Of a stretch of DNA of 64,000 bases, positions 46,937 through 57,300 are shown in pieces. The stretch comes from Providencia rettgeri (GTDB taxonomy: Bacteria; Pseudomonadota; Gammaproteobacteria; Enterobacterales; Enterobacteriaceae), in contig NZ_CP163512.1 in the NCBI RefSeq assembly GCF_041075285.1, positions 1,922,001 to 1,986,000 of the forward strand, written 5' to 3'. The notes under the pieces are model-generated. The model did not search any database and had not been told where the DNA came from. It saw nothing but the letters and a program-made list of their open reading frames with translations. The translations under genes were made by a program, and so were the position numbers. Positions within the stretch are counted from its first letter, which is position 1; each line of letters begins with the position of its first letter.

Positions 46937-47010
46937 TGGAGGCGCGTCCCGGAGTCGAACCGAGCTACACGGATTTGCAATCCGGTGCATAACCGCTTTG
47001 CTAACGCGCC
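46937..47010 (-). tRNA. tRNA-Cys (anticodon GCA)
   Basis: 74 nt with encoded CCA; acceptor GGCGCGT, anticodon loop with GCA in ATTGCAAAT. Only 7 bp separate it from the second tRNA-Leu, so the tRNAs are one transcript. Confidence 0.97.
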
Positions 47011-47033
47011 TTATCCGAATTTCTTACGAAATT

Positions 47034-47109
<76 letters not shown>

Positions 47110-47273
47110 GTTAAGCTTAACTTTCAGCTTATGCTATCAAACTGGCTGATTTACTTATTTATTTTCATAAACCATGTTGCCGTTCGATGCGTTGCATTCT
47201 ACTGATTTCACCTATCGAGTCAATACAATTATTGAAATAATTGGATCGTTCGCTGTTTTTTCAATCATTTCGA

Positions 47274-47822
47274 TCACGCTTCGCTCAAATCGCCCCATGC
47301 CGCCTTTAAATATTGAAACATTGACCAAAATGTTAAGATAGCAGCAACATACATTAACGCGATTGAAAGGTTTTCAATTAATGGTGTTGGACGCCACAAC
47401 AACCCGACTAACGACATCATTTGCGCCGTTGTTTTAAACTTACCAATCCAAGAGACTGCGACGCTGCTACGTTTACCAATCTCCGCCATCCATTCACGTA
47501 GAGAAGAAATAATAATTTCACGTGCAATCATCGTCGCCGCAGGTAGTGTCACATACCAGACATCATAACTCTCCGTGACCAAAACAAGTGCCGTCGCCAC
47601 CATGACTTTATCTGCGACAGGATCTAAAAACGCCCCAAACTTTGTGGTCTGTTTCCATAGCCGCGCTAAAAAACCATCAAACCAATCCGTTACCGCCGCA
47701 ATGACAAAAATCAACGCGCAAACGAAAGGCCCCCAAGTGACAGGAAGGTAAAATGCCAATACAAAAAAAGGTATTAGGATGACGCGAAATAATGTCAGCC
47801 ACGTTGGTATGTTTAATTTCAT
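47274..47822 (-). CDS. pgsA: Phosphatidylglycerophosphate synthase PgsA
   Basis: About 182 residues from [20 protein letters not shown], the usual PgsA start; eight extra upstream residues from 47846 are not conserved. The CDP-alcohol phosphotransferase motif [13 protein letters not shown]...[10 protein letters not shown] is intact. It makes phosphatidylglycerol-phosphate from CDP-diacylglycerol and glycerol-3-P in the inner membrane. It follows uvrC, as in E. coli. Confidence 0.96.
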   Translation of the reverse strand: MKLNIPTWLTLFRVILIPFFVLAFYLPVTWGPFVCALIFVIAAVTDWFDGFLARLWKQTTKFGAFLDPVADKVMVATALVLVTESYDVWYVTLPAATMIAREIIISSLREWMAEIGKRSSVAVSWIGKFKTTAQMMSLVGLLWRPTPLIENLSIALMYVAAILTFWSMFQYLKAAWGDLSEA

Positions 47823-47879
47823 CACGCTCACTAACTTTTTGACCAAGTTGGATATTATGAATATGTTGCCCTAAGACTC

Positions 47880-49712
47880 TTACTGTTTCAATGCATTATA
47901 AATCTTTTCTGCCAGCGCGTATGAGATCGAGGGCACTTTTGCGATTTCTTCTATACTCGCATTGCGCAATGGTTGTAACCCCCCCATAAATTTTAATAAC
48001 ATCTGACGACGTTTAGGCCCAACGCCTTCAATCGACTCTAACGCACTGGTATTTTTCACTTTTGCTCTACGTTGACGATGCCCGGTGATCGCATGATTAT
48101 GAGATTCATCACGAATATGTTGTATAACATGCAATGCAGGCGAATCAGGCGGCAAAGCAAAACCTTCACCTTCAGGTTTTAAAAACAGTGTTTCAAGCCC
48201 TGCTTTACGATCACTCCCCTTTGCCACGCCAATTAATAAAGGATGGTTTTTATCCCAATCCACTTCAAGAGAATCAAATACATCCCGTGCTTGCCCTAAT
48301 TGCCCTTTACCACCATCAATAAAAATAATATCGGGAACTTTACTTGCATCAAGGTGTTTACCGTATCGACGCGTTAGCACTTGATGCATAGCAGCATAAT
48401 CATCACCGGGGGTAATACCTGAAATGTTATAACGGCGATATTCAGATTTCACAGGACCTGTTTTATCAAACACAACACAAGAAGCGACCGTTTGTTCTCC
48501 CATCGTATGAGAAATATCGAAACACTCCATCCGAGAAATATCCTCTAAGTGAACGATTTTTGCCAACGCGGCCATGCGCTGTTGAACTGTTGTGTTCTGC
48601 GCCACTTTCGTGGACAGTGCAATTGAGGCATTTGTGCGCGCTAATTTCAAATAGCGAGCTCTCGCCCCACGAGGCTGGCTTTGAATATTAATTTTGCGCC
48701 CTGCCAATTCAGATAGTGACTGAGCGAGTAGCTCTTTTTCTGTCAGGGCAAAATCAAGCAGAATTTCGCCGGGTAATGTTCGGTTTTCGCTGCCCTGCAA
48801 ATAAAATTGCCCTAAAAAGGTCTGAACCACTTCCTCAAGCTGCGTATCTGCTGGAATTTTAGGAAAATAGCTACGACTACCGAGCACTTTACCTTGCCGG
48901 ATAAACAAAACATGAACACAAGCGAGGCCGGATTCAAAAGAGACGCCAATAACATCAAGATCGTCCCCCTCACCAGAAACGTATTGCTCCTCGGTCACTG
49001 TACGCACAGCTTGAATTTGGTCACGAAAACGTGCAGCATCTTCAAAACGAAGCTCTTGGCTAGCTTTCTCCATACGCTCAACCAGCCCTGCTAATACTTG
49101 TTTGTCTTTCCCTGTCAAAAATAACCGCACATACTCCACTTGCTGGTCATAATCTTCATCGGAAACTAGGCCTTTAACGCAAGGCCCCAAACAGCGGCCA
49201 ATTTGATATTGCAAACAAGGCCTTGAGCGATTTCTGTACACACTATCCTCACATTGGCGGATAGGAAATAGCTTTTGCATTAAAATTAAAGTTTCTCTTA
49301 CGGCATAAGAGCTTGGAAATGGCCCGAAATACTCACCTTTTGCATGTTTAGCACCACGATGCATTGAGATCCGCGGATGAGTTTCCTGACTCAAGAATAG
49401 GTATGGGTAGGACTTGTCATCACGCAGCAAAACGTTATAACGGGGCTGATACAATTTAATGTAATTGTGTTCCAGTAATAACGCTTCAGTTTCCGTGTGC
49501 GTTACCGTCACATCAATAGCGGCAATGTGCTTAACAAGCTGCTCTGTCTTTCGACTACTGACATTCTCACGAAAATAACTGGAAAGCCGTTTTTTTAGGT
49601 CTTTGGCTTTACCAACGTAAATCACTGTTCCGCCCGCATCGTACATTCGATATACACCAGGCTGATTTGTCACTGTTTTTAAGAAAGCTTTTGGTTCGAA
49701 CTGTTCTGCCAC
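47880..49712 (-). CDS. uvrC: Excinuclease ABC subunit C
   Basis: 610 residues, identical in length to E. coli UvrC. GIY-YIG domain at the start ([20 protein letters not shown]), the cysteine-rich region, RNase H-like endonuclease domain ([13 protein letters not shown]) and helix-hairpin-helix end ([18 protein letters not shown]). It makes both incisions in nucleotide excision repair. Its start overlaps the 3' end of uvrY by 34 bp, so the two are coupled. Confidence 0.98.
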   Translation of the reverse strand: MAEQFEPKAFLKTVTNQPGVYRMYDAGGTVIYVGKAKDLKKRLSSYFRENVSSRKTEQLVKHIAAIDVTVTHTETEALLLEHNYIKLYQPRYNVLLRDDKSYPYLFLSQETHPRISMHRGAKHAKGEYFGPFPSSYAVRETLILMQKLFPIRQCEDSVYRNRSRPCLQYQIGRCLGPCVKGLVSDEDYDQQVEYVRLFLTGKDKQVLAGLVERMEKASQELRFEDAARFRDQIQAVRTVTEEQYVSGEGDDLDVIGVSFESGLACVHVLFIRQGKVLGSRSYFPKIPADTQLEEVVQTFLGQFYLQGSENRTLPGEILLDFALTEKELLAQSLSELAGRKINIQSQPRGARARYLKLARTNASIALSTKVAQNTTVQQRMAALAKIVHLEDISRMECFDISHTMGEQTVASCVVFDKTGPVKSEYRRYNISGITPGDDYAAMHQVLTRRYGKHLDASKVPDIIFIDGGKGQLGQARDVFDSLEVDWDKNHPLLIGVAKGSDRKAGLETLFLKPEGEGFALPPDSPALHVIQHIRDESHNHAITGHRQRRAKVKNTSALESIEGVGPKRRQMLLKFMGGLQPLRNASIEEIAKVPSISYALAEKIYNALKQ

Positions 49713-50362
49713 TCGGATAAACCCTGTACTGTAATTAAACCATATCTAATGGCTATATGTGTTAATTCTACATCACTACAGATATTAAGTTTACCAAACA
49801 TTCGATACCGATAGGTATTTACTGTCTTGGGACTAAGGCAGAGTGTCTGCGCGACCTGTTTAATTGGTATGCCTTGGGTGATCATTAGCATAATTTCCAG
49901 TTCACGCCCCGACAACAGTTCGCATAAATCTTGTTGGTTATTATGGATCACTCGCTGTAAAGCGAGCTCTTGGGCAATATCAGGGGAAATAATCCGTCTT
50001 TTTACATTGACTACCTTAATCGCCTCGATCAGTTCGTCTTCGGTAATGCGCACACTCAACACCCCAAAAATACCAATATCTAATGCTTTGAGATAAAAAG
50101 AATAATTACTTCGAACGTTATAAATAATAATCCCGACATCGGGCTGAGTACGCCGCAGAGTTTGAATGGTTTTTAACGAATCAAAATGGCAATGGTCACT
50201 ATTGATTAAAATCACACTGGCACTTTGATGTCGGTTCCAAACCACCGCTTGATCAATCGAGGAAAATGAAGCGACCAATTTGCAGCGTGAATGGCGGCTA
50301 AATATAAGCTCGAATCCATTCAGAGTAATATTATTGTCATCAATAACGATAATGTTAATCAA
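49679..50362 (-). CDS. uvrY: UvrY-type response regulator with degenerate receiver domain
   Basis: 227 residues. The C-terminal LuxR-type domain ([39 protein letters not shown]) and the uvrC linkage identify UvrY/GacA. The receiver keeps the first aspartates (IDD, residues 8-9), but the phosphoacceptor D54 is asparagine (LINSD) and the later conserved threonine/serine and lysine are replaced (YNVRS, VLSVRI). It therefore may not be phosphorylated by BarA in the normal way, and may act independent of phosphorylation or be controlled by another signal. The UvrY target, csrB/C small RNA, could not be seen here. Confidence 0.88.
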   Translation of the reverse strand: MINIIVIDDNNITLNGFELIFSRHSRCKLVASFSSIDQAVVWNRHQSASVILINSDHCHFDSLKTIQTLRRTQPDVGIIIYNVRSNYSFYLKALDIGIFGVLSVRITEDELIEAIKVVNVKRRIISPDIAQELALQRVIHNNQQDLCELLSGRELEIMLMITQGIPIKQVAQTLCLSPKTVNTYRYRMFGKLNICSDVELTHIAIRYGLITVQGLSEWQNSSNQKLS

Positions 50363-50531
50363 TTCGCCCCCAAATCATTCAGTTAAAATAATCGCGGACA
50401 AAATCATAGATTAAAAAAAGTCTGTTTTATAGCTTATTTTACAATTAGTTACGTGATAGAAACCGAAAAAACATTCACCAACTAAATACAACCAAAGTGA
50501 GGTCCAACTCACTTTTTCCCCAAATAAGCGT

Positions 50532-50559
50532 AAAAAAAAGGAAACAGCCTGTGTTCCCT
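50532..50559 (-). terminator. Rho-independent terminator of psiE
   Basis: On the minus strand GGGAACA pairs with TGTTTCC and is followed by a run of eight or more T, about 22 bp beyond the psiE stop. Confidence 0.85.
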
Positions 50560-50581
50560 TTCTTCTATTTAATAAAAATGC

Positions 50582-50998
50582 CTATTCACGCTTTAATTTT
50601 TCTGTGTTTGCAATATACAGCGCAATAACTAGGACTAAAATGGCCCCTGCATGCAATAAAGTTGTCATCGGGTTACTGTGATCAACAATAATTAAACGAA
50701 TAATTGCTGTAATTCCAATGTAAATAAAGTACCTTAAGGGGAAGTGGTAACCTGACATAAAGTATTTAATAATTAACGCGATAAACTCAAAGTAGAGGAA
50801 ATAAATAACAATTCCTTCTAAAAGTTCATAAGCCGTTGCCCCTTTTGAGCTATTGAACATTAAAGATGCTATCGTAAAGGTTTCTTTTGCTAAAAAGAAC
50901 ACCAAAACAGCAGCTAAAGAAATTAAACCAATGTTCAGTATCCATTGCAGTACCCATGCAATATTACTCGCATGACGCATTCCTTTCATACTATTCAT
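50582..50998 (-). CDS. psiE: Phosphate-starvation-inducible protein PsiE
   Basis: 138 residues, four membrane segments, with the family stretch [23 protein letters not shown] and [23 protein letters not shown]. An inner-membrane protein of unknown mechanism; in E. coli controlled by PhoB and CRP. I did not find a clear pho box upstream. Its own terminator follows. Confidence 0.92.
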   Translation of the reverse strand: MNSMKGMRHASNIAWVLQWILNIGLISLAAVLVFFLAKETFTIASLMFNSSKGATAYELLEGIVIYFLYFEFIALIIKYFMSGYHFPLRYFIYIGITAIIRLIIVDHSNPMTTLLHAGAILVLVIALYIANTEKLKRE

Positions 50999-51179
50999 TT
51001 GTTATTCCTCAATGAAAAACAAAACATGATCACAATAACAACTATTACGCATTTTTACCTATATTATTTATCGCATATTGTCTTAATTTTTTGTCTTGAG
51101 CATGACAAACAGAAAGGAAATTTACCGCTTAACTTTAGCATGGGCAACCTTGCAAATTGTATCACTCAAATTATGGCGC

Positions 51180-51587
51180 TCAGAGCCCCCCCATCATCTT
51201 CATGATATCTTGCTCAGTCAGCATCGCTGTTTGCTCAACAAAATGATAGTATTTGGGTTTGCTGTCAATATAGATTTGCATCGCTAATTGAGCTTGTTTG
51301 CTGTCTTCAAAGAGCGCTGCCGAGACATAATAGGTTGATGGCGTAATTAAACGATAGAAAAGATGCGTACCACATTGTTTGCAAAATGCACGCTCCCCCC
51401 ACTGTGAAGAAGCAAAAATGGTGATCGAGTCTTGACCTTCTATGTGTAAGTCACTACCACAATCCACACTAAAACCTGGGCCACCATTCCACTTTTGGCA
51501 CATATTACAATGACAAACACTTAATTTATCAACAGGTTTACTCGTTGACACCTTTACAGCGCCACATAAACATTGGCCTTTATGCAT
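51180..51587 (-). CDS. GFA-family (glutathione-dependent formaldehyde-activating-like) protein
   Basis: 135 residues. Zinc-binding cysteines of the GFA fold: GQCLCGAVKV, CHCNMCQKW and FCKQCGTHLFY. The family includes formaldehyde-glutathione adduct enzymes and CENP-V-like proteins; exact activity unknown. Single gene. Confidence 0.86.
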   Translation of the reverse strand: MHKGQCLCGAVKVSTSKPVDKLSVCHCNMCQKWNGGPGFSVDCGSDLHIEGQDSITIFASSQWGERAFCKQCGTHLFYRLITPSTYYVSAALFEDSKQAQLAMQIYIDSKPKYYHFVEQTAMLTEQDIMKMMGGL

Positions 51588-51652
51588 ATCATTTTCCTTT
51601 ACTATGCTGATTAATGCCCCTTATTAATCGCTAATTTGCTGCTGATGACAAT

Positions 51653-51928
51653 CTATTTTTCTTTGGAACGCAGGTTAAATTGGCGACCGGTAAAACGTCG
51701 ATCATTTGTGGTATCCCTCAACTCAAGAGTATCAAGTTCTTTCGTTTCGCGCTCAGACTCAATATCCGCTTCATCCTGCTGACTTTGATGTAACTGCACA
51801 TATTTATGTGTAATTACATGAGGGGAGATCTCGGTTAATACCGTATTATCCGTAGCTTGGGCAAATATTGTTGCCCCCGTAAATAACGCAACACCTATAA
51901 TTAAACGCGTAAATAATGCATTTTTCAT
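51653..51928 (-). CDS. Small secreted protein, unknown function
   Basis: About 91 residues with a Sec signal (LFTRLIIGVALFTGATIFAQA) and a charged, probably disordered mature part (DEADIESERETKELDTLELRD). Not recognised. A GGAGG site lies before two adjacent ATGs (51931 and 51928). Confidence 0.6.
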   Translation of the reverse strand: MKNALFTRLIIGVALFTGATIFAQATDNTVLTEISPHVITHKYVQLHQSQQDEADIESERETKELDTLELRDTTNDRRFTGRQFNLRSKEK

Positions 51929-52062
51929 CATGTCCTCCTATTGCTAGGAGAAGTTTTAACGCCTATAGGTGTCAAAAAAAACACATATTGCGTAATTGTT
52001 TTAATGATTCAGTAAAACCGTGTATATAATTGTTCGAAATGATTTTTTCGATATTTAAAATG

Positions 52063-52092
52063 AAAGAAAGGTAAGGCGTTGCCTCCCTTTCT
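52063..52092 (-). terminator. Hairpin downstream of the DUF3999 gene
   Basis: AAGAAAGG and AAGGC on one side pair with GCCT and CCTTTCTT on the other, over a 3-nt loop; T-rich sequence follows on the minus strand. Confidence 0.7.
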
Positions 52093-52108
52093 TACAAAAT
52101 AAGCACCT

Positions 52109-53587
52109 TTATAAGTCACCCTGATTTTGTTTATTACCTGAATTCACTTCTTTGAGTAAATACCAACAAAAGTAGAGTAAAACAACAATCCCAATAAATA
52201 ATAAACCCCATAGTGAGATTGTCATCCAATTTGAATTTTCCTCAGCAGCATCGGTAGCCGTCAGTCTCTCAATTCCCCCTAAGTTGACTATTTCAGAGTC
52301 TAAATATGCGAGAGGATAACTCGACATTAGCTCGGTTGCGGTATAGGGCTTCCCAACTAATTGGCTATATGTGAGGTTTTCCTGAGATGCCTGTTTATCC
52401 CCCCACACAAGTAAGTATGGCGCAGCTCCTTGCACGTTAAATATGAGGTTATATGCATCTCGTTTACCCACAATACGTGGAGGAAGATCTTCCCAACTGC
52501 CTTTTAATGCAGAAATTCTTAATGCTCGTACCATTTTTCCATGGAGAATAATATTGGCATTACTCACCGTTTCACCATCAGTATGCTGATTATACGCGAC
52601 TATATTTGCAAGCGGTGACCAACTTTCTCCTCTATCTGGCGAATACTCGATTTTGATAGGGATAACTCGATTAGACTGTTGTAACTGTATTTGTAACTCA
52701 TCTAAAGGCTGCACAGACGGTAATTGATAAATTACGTGTTCACGAGAAACACCATCATTTGTCATTTCAAAATGGAATGATTCTTGGCGACGAGATGCTT
52801 TTGACACATCCGCATCTGCACTGGCTTTTAGTAAGTCAGGAGGAATAACATCAGGCGAACTCGCAATAATGGCCAAAAGGTAAGGTGCGCTCAAAGCTTG
52901 TGAGTTTCCATTTAATAACTCAACTTGGTTACTTGCAAGCGTTTGATCAGTTAATGTTAGATTCATGATCGGCTGATTTGTCGCCACATTTACCCAACTT
53001 GCTTTATCATCACTGGTAAAAATAAAAACCTTGGCTTGCCAATCTTTCTCATGTTTAGCCCAATCAAGCGTTAAACTTTTTATTGCCGTGTTTTTCTCTT
53101 GTTTATCATTTCGAGTCAACAAATAGGCCTGATAAGCCACTTTCTCCTTTGCGTGCATATTTGGTATTTCAAGGCGATTGACCTTACCGGGTATAGTTTC
53201 AATCAGAAGGTATTGCCTGTCTCGCCGTATATCCTCATGGGTATTTACATCGTCAATGCGTGCAACTAAATGCTGTGGTGTGAAAGAGACTTGCGTATTT
53301 GAGATGGATTTTTCTGCATCATAAAAAAGCGCAGAGGGCACTTCATCTCCCGTACCGTTGAATACACGAACATCTTGCAATGTGTTTGGATAAGCAGAAT
53401 TAAAATAGGCATTAGTAGGCAGCTCTAACCAATAAAACGGCTCGCTCGTATCTGGAATATTGATTTGTGCTCCCTGATAAAAACTATAAAGGGACTTTTC
53501 TTTTACGTCTTCAGCATATATCTGGCTAGAAAATAACAAAGATAATGAGAAGACAGCAAATAGCCCTCTATATTTACTTAGTTTCAT
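52109..53587 (-). CDS. DUF3999 family envelope protein
   Basis: 492 residues. N-terminal signal (LFAVFSLSLLFSSQIYA), a large beta-rich periplasmic part, and a C-terminal membrane anchor (ISLWGLLFIGIVVLLYFCWYLL). It overlaps the upstream DUF2339 gene by 4 bp (ATGA), so the two are co-translated. The DUF2339/DUF3999 pair is common in gammaproteobacteria; the function is unknown. Confidence 0.82.
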   Translation of the reverse strand: MKLSKYRGLFAVFSLSLLFSSQIYAEDVKEKSLYSFYQGAQINIPDTSEPFYWLELPTNAYFNSAYPNTLQDVRVFNGTGDEVPSALFYDAEKSISNTQVSFTPQHLVARIDDVNTHEDIRRDRQYLLIETIPGKVNRLEIPNMHAKEKVAYQAYLLTRNDKQEKNTAIKSLTLDWAKHEKDWQAKVFIFTSDDKASWVNVATNQPIMNLTLTDQTLASNQVELLNGNSQALSAPYLLAIIASSPDVIPPDLLKASADADVSKASRRQESFHFEMTNDGVSREHVIYQLPSVQPLDELQIQLQQSNRVIPIKIEYSPDRGESWSPLANIVAYNQHTDGETVSNANIILHGKMVRALRISALKGSWEDLPPRIVGKRDAYNLIFNVQGAAPYLLVWGDKQASQENLTYSQLVGKPYTATELMSSYPLAYLDSEIVNLGGIERLTATDAAEENSNWMTISLWGLLFIGIVVLLYFCWYLLKEVNSGNKQNQGDL

Positions 53588-56436
53588 GATTGCGTCTCCT
53601 GTTCGACTTTCCCTTTCATCTCTTTTGGTGGTAAAGGAGAGAAATACCCCACAATTAATATTACTAATGCCACACCAATAAAGGAGACTGCACGTGTAAT
53701 TCCACCTTGGCCATCAATATCAATTAAGAATAATTTAGCAATGACACAAGCAAAAATACCTGCGCCAAAGAACCAGCAGATCCGATTTTTCTTGATAGCC
53801 GCAATCACTGCACACAGTAACGCTGCAAGAGCCCAGCTAATAGATAGGACAGTTTGTACTAAGCGTGAGTCAAACAGTGTTTCATAGTGCCAATTGAGAC
53901 CAGCAAAATCAGCCGTCGCACGAATAAGTATGCCATTAAACCAAAGCGCGGTGAGGGCAACAGCGGCAACAAACAATAAGCGGATAATCCACAGATCCCC
54001 TTCTGTCACTTTACGTATTTTTTGCATCAACCCTTTACGCATTAAAATAATTGTCGCAATGCTAAACAACCCCGCTTCATCTAATGGATTGATAAGAGGA
54101 ATATAGTTCCAGAATGTTAATTTTCCGTCTTCTAAATTAGCATAGCCCGATAAAATGACTAACCCAACGATAACAGGCAGTAGGCTATACCAATAGATAA
54201 GCCCATTACGTTTCATTGGTGGCATTCTATTTTGTTGTAACCAATACAACACTAAGATCGTTAATGTTATCGCCATTACGGAAATAAAATAACCCATCTC
54301 ATGTTGCATTCCCCAAGGAAGAATAGATACGAACCAATTAACTTGTGTTGCAATAAAAGCAAGAATTAACCATAGATTTGCTCCATGTAATACTCGCTGC
54401 ATCCAACGGTTACGCAGCTTATAAGCATGGATGACAAACAATATCGAACTTCCTAACACCACCGGCCAAATTAAAGAGCCTTCCCCTCGCCCCATCGGAT
54501 TTTCATCATTTAAGAAATCAATACCGAGGTAGTAATAGCCCGCAAGCCATAAAAAGGATTGGCAAATCAGCAATGGAATCCAATTAATACGAATGGCAAA
54601 TAAGCGCCAGAGCCATACAGAAATAACGACTAATGCCAACGTTATGAAGGCTTCTGATTCACGGCTCCACGAAAGAATATCGGTAAATATTGGCAACCAG
54701 CAATACCATGCCACTATTCCCATGACTAAAAAACCATAACTTAATAGTGAATAGTGACTCTCTTCCTGACGGCGTATATGGAACAATCCGCCAGCACTAA
54801 AACAAGCGATAAGTAATACTGGCACCATATAAGTACTGCTGCGACTCCAATGTAAGAATGGGTAATCACTTAATAAAGTCACTACACTAACTAAAATCAG
54901 TAGAGATCCCACTGCGGCGAGTTTCTTTTGATTTTGTTGTAAACCAAACCAGAGCAACAATAACCCTTCCAATGACCAGACAATGGAAGTCCATTCAAAG
55001 GTCAATGCGAGTGGTATGGCTAGCGTTACAAACCCAGCACCAATGATAATATTACCAATGGCCATATTTTTACCAATATCTTTATAACGCTTATGAATTT
55101 GTAACCCCGCCATGAGGTACAATAAGCCTATCAATAACGAGATAAATGCAGGTAATAACCCAAGACCTTCAGCGATAAAGAATTGCAGTGCAATACTAAT
55201 AAACGGTGGCACAAATAAAAGCGTATTATCAACAAGAAGCTGTTTAGTATAGTCAAAACGTAATGAAAATAACTGGGTTAATGCATTAAAGATAATTAGG
55301 TTGGCGATGATAAATAATTGGCAAGACCAGTAATAATCATATTGGTAATTATCGAGTCCCCATAAAATAGCCACCCCGTATGTCATTACCATCCCAACAA
55401 GGTTTAATGGACGCCATGCCTGCCACACGCTGATAATTAAAATACCGGTTGATAACATCAAATAGTAAGCAAAAAGAACAATGTGGTTACCACCGCCGGT
55501 AGATAATAAAATAGGCGCTAAATAACCGCCTAGTGAGGCTAAAATAGCTAAACTGATGGTTCTTTGTAGTAATGCAAGGGCAATGCTAGCTGCGCAAATT
55601 AACAACATAAATGCAAATGCCATTCCATATGGCAACATGGTATATAACTTAAAGGCGGCAAAAATAGTGATATATAAACAACCTATTCCCCCACCCTGCA
55701 AAATTAGACCAAAGAGCGCTTTTTTATTACGTAGCCACCAGCCCAAAACTAATAGTGCTAAGCAGCCAACTGCACTAAATATTAAACGCATTTCTGGTGA
55801 GATAATTTCGTTTTGTACGCTGTAGTTTAATAAATATGCAATGCCTAGAAAAAGTAATAAAACCCCAATTTTCGCAACGGGATTGCCTTTTAATAACCAA
55901 GTAAAAAAGTGATCAAATATAGATTTATCATTATTTGCGGTGTTTTGAATCGTCGCCTGATTTGGCGTGTTTTTTTCTTTTGTACTGTTAAACCGATTGG
56001 GATCGACTTGTGTACTTTTTACTTGTGTTAATGGCGGGTTTATCGTGAGGGCTGTATCTTTTACTGGCTCAATATTATTTATTACAGATTCAGATTGTTG
56101 ATAAGCAACTGAACTTTCAATGTCTGTTTTTTGCGTGCTTTCTGTTGAAGATCCTACATTGCGCCATGTTGGCTGCTGTATTTCCTGTGTTATTTCTATT
56201 TGTTCTGTGGTCTGTTGTATTTCTTGATGTGTTTGAATGACATCAGGGGTTTCTACTGAGGCAGTTTGAGCCTGTTTTGACTGTGCAATTTGAGTTTCTA
56301 ATGATAAAACCTTTTGATTTAGCTCAAAAATTTCAGATTGCATTCGCCCTGTACGACTCAGCGCAACTATGGCCAAAATCGGAGCTAGTACAACAAGAAT
56401 CACTAATATGAACCCTACTAGTATCCATGTATCCAC
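53584..56436 (-). CDS. DUF2339 polytopic membrane protein
   Basis: 950 residues, one of the largest proteins here. One N-terminal span (WILVGFILVILVVLAPILAI) is followed by a coiled coil and a long Gln/Thr-rich linker (to about residue 165), then more than 20 membrane segments. Matches the DUF2339 family. An AGGAAA site precedes the ATG. First gene of the two-gene operon with DUF3999; likely a channel- or scaffold-like complex, but activity is unknown. Confidence 0.85.
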   Translation of the reverse strand: MDTWILVGFILVILVVLAPILAIVALSRTGRMQSEIFELNQKVLSLETQIAQSKQAQTASVETPDVIQTHQEIQQTTEQIEITQEIQQPTWRNVGSSTESTQKTDIESSVAYQQSESVINNIEPVKDTALTINPPLTQVKSTQVDPNRFNSTKEKNTPNQATIQNTANNDKSIFDHFFTWLLKGNPVAKIGVLLLFLGIAYLLNYSVQNEIISPEMRLIFSAVGCLALLVLGWWLRNKKALFGLILQGGGIGCLYITIFAAFKLYTMLPYGMAFAFMLLICAASIALALLQRTISLAILASLGGYLAPILLSTGGGNHIVLFAYYLMLSTGILIISVWQAWRPLNLVGMVMTYGVAILWGLDNYQYDYYWSCQLFIIANLIIFNALTQLFSLRFDYTKQLLVDNTLLFVPPFISIALQFFIAEGLGLLPAFISLLIGLLYLMAGLQIHKRYKDIGKNMAIGNIIIGAGFVTLAIPLALTFEWTSIVWSLEGLLLLWFGLQQNQKKLAAVGSLLILVSVVTLLSDYPFLHWSRSSTYMVPVLLIACFSAGGLFHIRRQEESHYSLLSYGFLVMGIVAWYCWLPIFTDILSWSRESEAFITLALVVISVWLWRLFAIRINWIPLLICQSFLWLAGYYYLGIDFLNDENPMGRGEGSLIWPVVLGSSILFVIHAYKLRNRWMQRVLHGANLWLILAFIATQVNWFVSILPWGMQHEMGYFISVMAITLTILVLYWLQQNRMPPMKRNGLIYWYSLLPVIVGLVILSGYANLEDGKLTFWNYIPLINPLDEAGLFSIATIILMRKGLMQKIRKVTEGDLWIIRLLFVAAVALTALWFNGILIRATADFAGLNWHYETLFDSRLVQTVLSISWALAALLCAVIAAIKKNRICWFFGAGIFACVIAKLFLIDIDGQGGITRAVSFIGVALVILIVGYFSPLPPKEMKGKVEQETQS

Positions 56437-56504
56437 AAATAGGTTTCCTCGTAATAAAATTCACAGTTTTAGATATGTCAAAATAGCGTTTTGTGATTGT
56501 TGCT

Positions 56505-56790
56505 CTGGGCTGTTTATCTTTCCTGCTGATTTTTACCGCTAAATAAGATTAAAAAAACACCCCTAATAATGGATAAAAGTGTCAATCAAGCTAACTGACG
56601 ATTATTTGGATTAACTAGTATCCTGAAATTATCCTGAAACGCTGTCCTACGGTTAGATTAAAGCATGTTCACTCATTTAATACTACATTGAAAAACGCTT
56701 ACCAAGTTAACTCGGCGGTGAACCTCTCCCCTTGCCTAAAATGGCTTTAATTCGAATAAAAATCAACCATCAAAGATAAACACCCCTTAG
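56505..56790. repeat. MITE-like repeat, copy 2
   Basis: About 286 bp. The left end GGGCTGTTTATCTTT and internal CTGCTGATTTTTACCGCTAA match the copy at 37211, and the right end (ATCAAAGATAAACACCCCTTAG) is the inverted counterpart. The TA at the left border is lost, and the copy is longer and more diverged. It lies upstream of the DUF2339 gene. Confidence 0.68.
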
Positions 56791-57300
56791 TGTAGATATC
56801 ATTGATCCTCTTGCCAACCAAATGTAATAAACTGTTACAAAATAATTCATAAGACTTGTTATAAAGGGTAAAAAATAGACTTAATGTAAAATAAGTTACC
56901 CACTACTGATACGCTTTTTAAAAAGAAATGTAACTAAGAAAACCCTTAATCATCTTTTAACGATAATCAAAATAAGTCATAAAACTAAATCTATTTATTT
57001 TTTCGATAATCTATTTTAGATAATAATTTTAATAATTAAAAAAGATAAATTTAATTAGTGTTTTTTTAATTATTTATGATATTTATATAGGTATATCCAA
57101 TAATTAATAATCTAAAAAAAAATCATAAAGTTACTATCATTTAATGATGCTTTTAGATTTTTATCATGATGACGATGTGCATTAATAAATAAAGTTTTAA
57201 ATCTCATCAAAATAAAAATACATTAACGATACAAAAACGCTTCATTAATATATTTGTAATGGTTATCGAAATAAGAAGAATTATATAAGGAGAATCCTTC
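56791..57300. other. AT-rich promoter region of the AEC-family gene
   Basis: 510 bp, very AT-rich, no gene or strong hairpin. It must carry the promoter of the permease gene at 57301. Confidence 0.45.
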
